From: Cyclobacteriaceae bacterium
Lineage (GTDB): Bacteria; Bacteroidota; Bacteroidia; Cytophagales; Cyclobacteriaceae
Length of the DNA stretch: 64,000 nt
Reading direction: 5' to 3'
Assembly (NCBI GenBank): GCA_022841475.1
Contig: JALHRJ010000012.1
Location: 1-64,000, forward strand
Position 1 is the stretch's first letter. Every line of letters starts with the position of its first letter. Shown piece after piece: positions 60,431-64,000 of the stretch. A program made the translations under genes and the position numbers. The notes under the pieces were generated by a model that ran no database searches, was not told the origin of the DNA, and saw only the letters and a list, made by a program, of their open reading frames with translations.

Positions 60431-60913
60431 ATGAAGAAACAATTTACACATATTGACGCCTCCGGCAACCCCCAAATGGTGGATGTATCCGTGAAAAAGC
60501 CTACCAGACGGATCGCGAAGGCCCAGGCTACCGTCTTTTTGGGTAAAGAAATTCTTTCGAAAATGAAAGGAGATGAGTTAATAACCAAAAAAGGTCCGGT
60601 GTTTCAAACAGCCATCATTGCCGGTGTGATGGCAGCCAAAAAAACTCATGAGCTTATACCATTTTGTCATCCTTTAAGTCTTGAGGATTGCCAGATTCAT
60701 ATTTCGGTTAAGAAGCAAAGAGCGATCATTCATACTGAAACAATCATAACATCGAAAACCGGAGTTGAAATGGAAGCCTTAACAGCCGCATCGGTAGCTG
60801 CTCTAACAATATATGATATGTGTAAAGCGCTTTCACATGATATAATTATCGAAGAGATTAAACTGATGGAAAAGCGAGGGGGGAAGAAGGATTTTTTAAG
60901 AAATACTAAATAA
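60431..60913 (+). CDS. moaC: Cyclic pyranopterin monophosphate synthase MoaC
   Basis: A 160-residue enzyme of the first cofactor step, converting the MoaA product to cPMP. The ATG at 60431 gives MKKQFTHIDASGNPQMVDVS, matching the usual start; an in-frame ATG 5 codons upstream is possible. Conserved HELIPFCHPLSLEDCQI and GVEMEALTAASVAALTIYDM are complete. It is divergent from moeA. Length is normal. Confidence 0.96.
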   Translation: MKKQFTHIDASGNPQMVDVSVKKPTRRIAKAQATVFLGKEILSKMKGDELITKKGPVFQTAIIAGVMAAKKTHELIPFCHPLSLEDCQIHISVKKQRAIIHTETIITSKTGVEMEALTAASVAALTIYDMCKALSHDIIIEEIKLMEKRGGKKDFLRNTK

Positions 60914-61130
60914 CGACACCTAAACGCTTATAAATCTTTCCAAAACGTAATTTTTTTTAATATTTCCGTAAGTGACAATTTATTAATCCTTTACGGGGCT
61001 ATCTATTAACTGATTCTCAAAGTAAATTTTCATGCAAACGAATGAAATGACGAATAGAATTTTGATTTGTGTATTCCTGAACTTTTTACAAGTCGAAATG
61101 TTTAAATTTGCATGTCTAAAAATGTTGGCT

Positions 61131-61271
61131 ATGAAATCAATTGGAAGAAATCTATTAAATGGCTTTCAGCTGAATCCGATTAATCGCGATTTGCTGATTG
61201 TAATCTCATCCGGGTTGTTGATTGCGGTTGCAATCATTACGCTTTTGGTGATGATAGTAAGTCAAATTTAA
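61131..61271 (+). CDS. 46-residue single-pass membrane protein
   Basis: A short protein (MKSIGRNLLNGFQLNPINRD..., then a hydrophobic helix of about 24 residues ending MIVSQI). Start at ATG 61131 or ATG 61122. It lies in the 433-base space between moaC and moaE and is followed within 21 bases by a strong terminator on the same strand, evidence that it is transcribed. No family recognised. The longer frame reading from 61032 does not look like a natural protein start. Confidence 0.5.
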   Translation: MKSIGRNLLNGFQLNPINRDLLIVISSGLLIAVAIITLLVMIVSQI

Positions 61272-61291
61272 ATTTGAGTAAAGCTCAAAGT

Positions 61292-61318
61292 AAAAGCGCC
61301 AGACTTTCTGGCGCTTTT
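61292..61318. terminator. Strong bidirectional intrinsic terminator
   Basis: AAAAGCGCCAGA and its perfect 12-bp complement TCTGGCGCTTTT around a CTT loop, followed by TTATTTT on plus and preceded by A-rich sequence for the minus side. It ends the small ORF transcript at 61271 and perhaps moaE from the other side. Confidence 0.9.
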
Positions 61319-61346
61319 TTATTTTCCGCTTATTCTTAGAATGATA

Positions 61347-61757
61347 TTATGGATGCGCTGAAACCCATTGGTCCCCATCTTCAAAGAATTCCTTTTTCCA
61401 GATGGGAACAGTCTGTTTTAGGCTGTCGATGATAAACTGACAGGCGGCAAAGGATTCTTTTCTATGCGGAGTGGAAACCGCGACAACTACCGCAATCTCC
61501 CCAGGCAGCAAAGTTCCAGTGCGATGGCTTATCGCCCAGCCGGTAAGGCTCCATTGTTGAGCAGCCCGATCAATTATTTTTTGAATTTCTGCTATAGCCA
61601 TCGGTTCGTAAGCTTCATATTCCAGTTTTACTACATTTTTACCAGAAGTCTGATTGCGCACAGTGCCAATAAACGTATTTATAGCCCCAGCTTCTTTTAA
61701 TGAAGCAGCCTCAATTACTTTTTGAACCTCAATGGGCTGTTCGGTAATCTCAATCAT
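61347..61757 (-). CDS. moaE: Molybdopterin synthase large subunit MoaE
   Basis: A 136-residue catalytic subunit that adds sulfur to cPMP. Features are GAINTFIGTVRNQTSGKNVVKLEYEAY, the basic segment RTGTLLPGEIAVVVAVSTPHRKESFAAC and the C-terminal PIWKKEFFEDGDQWV, including the conserved active-site lysines. It follows moaD by 16 bases on the same strand, and the two proteins form the heterotetrameric synthase. Confidence 0.96.
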   Translation of the reverse strand: MIEITEQPIEVQKVIEAASLKEAGAINTFIGTVRNQTSGKNVVKLEYEAYEPMAIAEIQKIIDRAAQQWSLTGWAISHRTGTLLPGEIAVVVAVSTPHRKESFAACQFIIDSLKQTVPIWKKEFFEDGDQWVSAHP

Positions 61758-61773
61758 CTCAATTTTGAATTGA

Positions 61774-62013
61774 CTAGCCTCCGCTAACCGGTGGTATTAA
61801 TGCAATCTCATCTTTATCGCTAAGTACTTTTTCGTCTGGAGCATATTCGTGATTAACGGCAATAAAGAGTGAATTCAATTTGTCCAATGTCGGATATCGG
61901 GTCGATAATGTTTTACGTAAATCACCCACCGAAGTGCCGTTCATATCCAGTTCTACCTCCCGGCCACCCAAAATATCGCGTGAGATTCCAAACGTTTTGA
62001 TTTTTAACTTCAT
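61774..62013 (-). CDS. moaD: Molybdopterin synthase sulfur-carrier subunit MoaD
   Basis: A 79-residue ubiquitin-fold protein ending in the Gly-Gly needed for thiocarboxylation (IPPVSGG). Early strands KLKIKTFGISRDILGGREVEL, then helix SVGDLRKTLSTRYPTL, and EVALIPP-like EIALIPPVSGG. It is the first gene of the moaD-moaE pair and divergent from moaA, with 65 bases between the starts. Confidence 0.95.
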   Translation of the reverse strand: MKLKIKTFGISRDILGGREVELDMNGTSVGDLRKTLSTRYPTLDKLNSLFIAVNHEYAPDEKVLSDKDEIALIPPVSGG

Positions 62014-62078
62014 TTAACAAATATACATACTCCCATCATTCGTATTATTCGATCGATCATATCTATCTTTCGCGTACA

Positions 62079-63077
62079 ATGTCTGCATCGCAACTATATG
62101 ACAATCATGGCCGCCCGCTTAATTACCTGCGACTGGCGGTAACAGACCGATGTAACTTGCGCTGCTTTTATTGCATGCCCGAGGAGGGAATCAAGTACTT
62201 ACCCAAAAAGCAGTTGCTCACCTTTGAAGAAATTGAACGGCTAATCACCTTGCTTGCTGAGATGGGTATTTCAAAAGTTAGATTAACCGGAGGCGAGCCT
62301 TTTGTGCGAACTGATCTGATGAGTTTGATTCGGAGAATCGTAAGCATTGAAGGTATTAACGATGTTCATCTCACCACGAATGGCATTCTTACAGGTCCGT
62401 ACATCCCTGAACTTAAGTCATTAGGAATTGCCTCCGTGAATTTAAGTCTGGATACATTGGATCGGGAGCGGTTCAAAACGATTACCCGCAGGGATGAGTT
62501 TGAGAAAACGTGGACCACACTGCAACAACTTCTGCGAGTTCAGATTCCAGTAAAGATTAATGCCGTTGTGATGGACGGGAAAAATATAGATGATATTCTT
62601 CCTTTGGTTGAGTTAACCCGGCAGCATCCGGTTTCGGTTCGTTTTATTGAAGAGATGCCATTTAATGGCGAAGGAAATCATTACGCTTCATTGCCATGGA
62701 CGTACAAGAAAATTCTTGAGTTGATTCGAAGTCATTATCCTATGTTGGAACGATTACCCGACCCGCCACATTCGACTTCGACCAATTATAAAATTCCGGG
62801 TCACGCAGGTGATATTGGAATTATCGCAGCGTTTAGTCGTACGTTTTGTGGAACCTGTAACCGGATTCGTATAACCGCACAAGGAGTTTTGAAAACGTGT
62901 TTATATGATGAAGGTGTATTGAACATCAAAAACCTGATGCGGGAGGGTAGAAGTGATGATGAAATAAAAGCAGAATTACTTAAGTCATTCAGCAACCGAC
63001 CCAAAGATGGTTTTGAAGCGGAAGAACGAAGAAGTGGCACCCCGGCCATTGAGTCAATGTCAACGATAGGAGGGTAG
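62079..63077 (+). CDS. moaA: GTP 3',8-cyclase MoaA
   Basis: A 332-residue radical SAM enzyme that starts molybdenum cofactor synthesis. The radical SAM cysteines are in CNLRCFYCMP (about 26-33), with KVRLTGGEPFVR following; the C-terminal [4Fe-4S] cluster motif is FCGTCNRIRITAQGVLKTC (about 259-277), and the protein ends in Gly-Gly, which is needed for activity. It is divergent from moaD and followed after 5 bases by a tiny ORF and a TauE/SafE gene. Confidence 0.97.
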   Translation: MSASQLYDNHGRPLNYLRLAVTDRCNLRCFYCMPEEGIKYLPKKQLLTFEEIERLITLLAEMGISKVRLTGGEPFVRTDLMSLIRRIVSIEGINDVHLTTNGILTGPYIPELKSLGIASVNLSLDTLDRERFKTITRRDEFEKTWTTLQQLLRVQIPVKINAVVMDGKNIDDILPLVELTRQHPVSVRFIEEMPFNGEGNHYASLPWTYKKILELIRSHYPMLERLPDPPHSTSTNYKIPGHAGDIGIIAAFSRTFCGTCNRIRITAQGVLKTCLYDEGVLNIKNLMREGRSDDEIKAELLKSFSNRPKDGFEAEERRSGTPAIESMSTIGG

Positions 63078-63082
63078 TGTTT

Positions 63083-63184
63083 ATGAAATTATTTCATTCA
63101 CTGGCTTTTTTATTAATCCATATTTCGGGTTTATGTCAAGATCCAAAAGCCACAACGTCAAATGAAGTGAAAAGAAGTCGCTAG
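63083..63184 (+). CDS. 33-residue exported ORF between moaA and TauE/SafE
   Basis: A short frame, MKLFHSLAFLLIHISGLCQ followed by 14 polar residues and a stop at 63182. It has a signal-peptide-like N-terminus but almost no mature part. Gaps are 5 bases after moaA and 1 base before the next gene's ATG, the tight spacing of operon genes. It may be a leader peptide, the remnant of a truncated exported gene, or chance. The last possibility cannot be excluded. Confidence 0.4.
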   Translation: MKLFHSLAFLLIHISGLCQDPKATTSNEVKRSR

Positions 63185-63185
63185 C

Positions 63186-63926
63186 ATGGAGTTTTATCTT
63201 CTCTTAATTTCTTTTTTCTTGGTTGCTTTGATTTATTCATCCGTGGGTTTTGGTGGCGGTTCGAGTTATCTCGCGCTCATGGCTCAACCTTTCTTTGGAT
63301 TACTTCCGGAAACTATTCGACCTGCTGCATTGCTATGTAACATTGTTGTGGTGACAGGTGGAGTGATTATTTTTTATCGGGATGGCAAATTATCCTGGAA
63401 AGAAATCTGGCCGTTTCTGGTGGCGAGTGTTCCCATGGCAATGGTAGGAGGCTTTTGGAAATTAAGTGATAGTACATTTTTTGTCTTGTTAGGATTCACG
63501 CTTTTGCTGGCTGCAATTTTTCTTTGGATTAAACCGGTTGCTGGAAATGGAAAGTCGATGAATATAACGAGTCAGGTTACCGTAGGTGGTGGCATTGGTT
63601 TGCTTTCGGGATTGGTGAGCATTGGTGGAGGTATTTTTTTATCACCGGTTTTGCATCTGATCAATTGGGCTGAAGCAAAAAAAATCTCTGCCCTGGCAAG
63701 TGCTTTCATTCTTGTAAATTCTGTTGGTGGATTAATTGGTCAGTTTGCATCGGGTACACATCATGTTGAATGGGCGTTTATTTTTCCGTTGTTGCTGGCT
63801 GTGTTGGTGGGCGGACAAATCGGATCGCGCCTTGGATCGAAAACCATTAACTCGATTTATATCAGGAGAATTACAGCCGTTCTTATTTTCGTAGCAGCTT
63901 TGAATATTTTAAAAGATCATTTATGA
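63186..63926 (+). CDS. TauE/SafE family (TSUP) sulfite-type exporter
   Basis: A 246-residue membrane protein with about eight helices and the two characteristic duplicated halves: GFGGGSSYLALMAQPFF in the first and VSIGGGIFLSPVL with GGQIGSRLGSKTI in the second. TSUP proteins export sulfite or sulfonates, or act in uptake of other anions. Its location after moaA in a cofactor operon suggests a role with a molybdoenzyme, sulfite oxidase being one possibility. The next gene's ATG overlaps its stop. Confidence 0.88.
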   Translation: MEFYLLLISFFLVALIYSSVGFGGGSSYLALMAQPFFGLLPETIRPAALLCNIVVVTGGVIIFYRDGKLSWKEIWPFLVASVPMAMVGGFWKLSDSTFFVLLGFTLLLAAIFLWIKPVAGNGKSMNITSQVTVGGGIGLLSGLVSIGGGIFLSPVLHLINWAEAKKISALASAFILVNSVGGLIGQFASGTHHVEWAFIFPLLLAVLVGGQIGSRLGSKTINSIYIRRITAVLIFVAALNILKDHL

Positions 63927-64000
63927 AATCCGTTCTTTCAATTTTCCTTTTATGCTTGTCATTAAGCGCAGCGTCACAGAATCGGGTAAATCCGGTTGTT
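63923..64000 (+). CDS. Start of exported protein, cut by the window end
   Basis: The first 26 codons of a gene overlapping the TSUP stop by 4 bases (ATGA). The reading MKSVLSIFLLCLSLSAASQ is a signal peptide with an AASQ cleavage site, then NRVNPVV. Translational coupling to the TauE/SafE gene suggests a functional relation, perhaps with a periplasmic molybdoenzyme, but there is too little sequence to identify it. Confidence 0.55.
   Translation, partial: MKSVLSIFLLCLSLSAASQNRVNPVV

Noticed and set aside
62064-62071. TATCTTTC as the -7 element of moaA
   Set aside because: It is only 7 bases before the start codon, which would leave practically no leader, and the spacing to a TTCG is 21 bases with a weak match.

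Overview
The window looks like a chromosomal segment of a Bacteroidota bacterium, most likely order Cytophagales. It carries type IX secretion (T9SS) parts: a PorU2-type sortase, a giant adhesin with a type B C-terminal signal, and a PorP/SprF partner. Promoters where recognisable follow the Bacteroidota pattern (TTTG, about 17-20 bases, TAnnTTTG). Shine-Dalgarno sites are absent, and families such as DUF2911, DUF6132, PspC/GIN and PepSY-TM are typical of the phylum. I cannot name a genus. Gene density is high, no gene-free stretch exceeds 300 bases, and there are no rRNA genes, CRISPR arrays, prophage or classical insertion sequences.

Layout. 1-7.8 kb: a small membrane protein; an ECF sigma / anti-sigma-like / outer-membrane protein operon; a beta-CASP metallo-hydrolase with a small lipoprotein; and a PadR-PspC/GIN operon with a perfect palindrome in front of padR. 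7.9-12.9 kb: PorU2-like C25 protease. 13.0-19.2 kb: an RND efflux operon (small exported protein, adaptor, pump, outer-membrane channel). 19.2-32.6 kb: mostly housekeeping genes (CNNM/CBS transporter, SlyD-like isomerase, tRNA-Leu, SAM hydrolase, PhoH, Ca2+-type P-ATPase, ComEC, enoyl-CoA hydratase, RecQ). 32.6-38.6 kb: DUF4349 lipoprotein, Pgk, SRPBCC, PfkA, Sua5, a 53-residue membrane protein, Nudix. 38.8-45.3 kb: a 1739-residue T9SS adhesin divergent from PorP/SprF.

45.3-48.5 kb: an operon for RimK-type glutamate tailing (RimB-like protease, RimK, M14 aspartoacylase-like hydrolase). It is interrupted by two unrelated-sequence cassettes. Each cassette holds one four-helix-bundle (23S intervening-sequence-type) protein gene between its own imperfect inverted repeats, and in both the gene's stop codon lies in the repeat. 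A gene-less repeat of similar style sits at 22.8 kb. This is the most unusual feature of the window.

48.6-53.4 kb: two DUF2911 genes, then a redox/sulfane-sulfur-like operon (Crp/Fnr regulator, DUF6132, two rhodaneses, OsmC, thioredoxin), PepSY-TM protein and an exported O-methyltransferase. 53.6-57.9 kb: Ffh, AraC regulator, small proteins, glycerate kinase. 57.9-64 kb: GntP permease and a molybdenum cofactor cluster (MoeA, MoaC, MoaE, MoaD, MoaA) followed by a tiny exported ORF, a TauE/SafE sulfite-type exporter and the start of another exported protein. Two copies of a 130-bp palindromic MITE-like repeat lie at 38.7 and 53.5 kb in opposite orientation, each directly behind a minus-strand gene.
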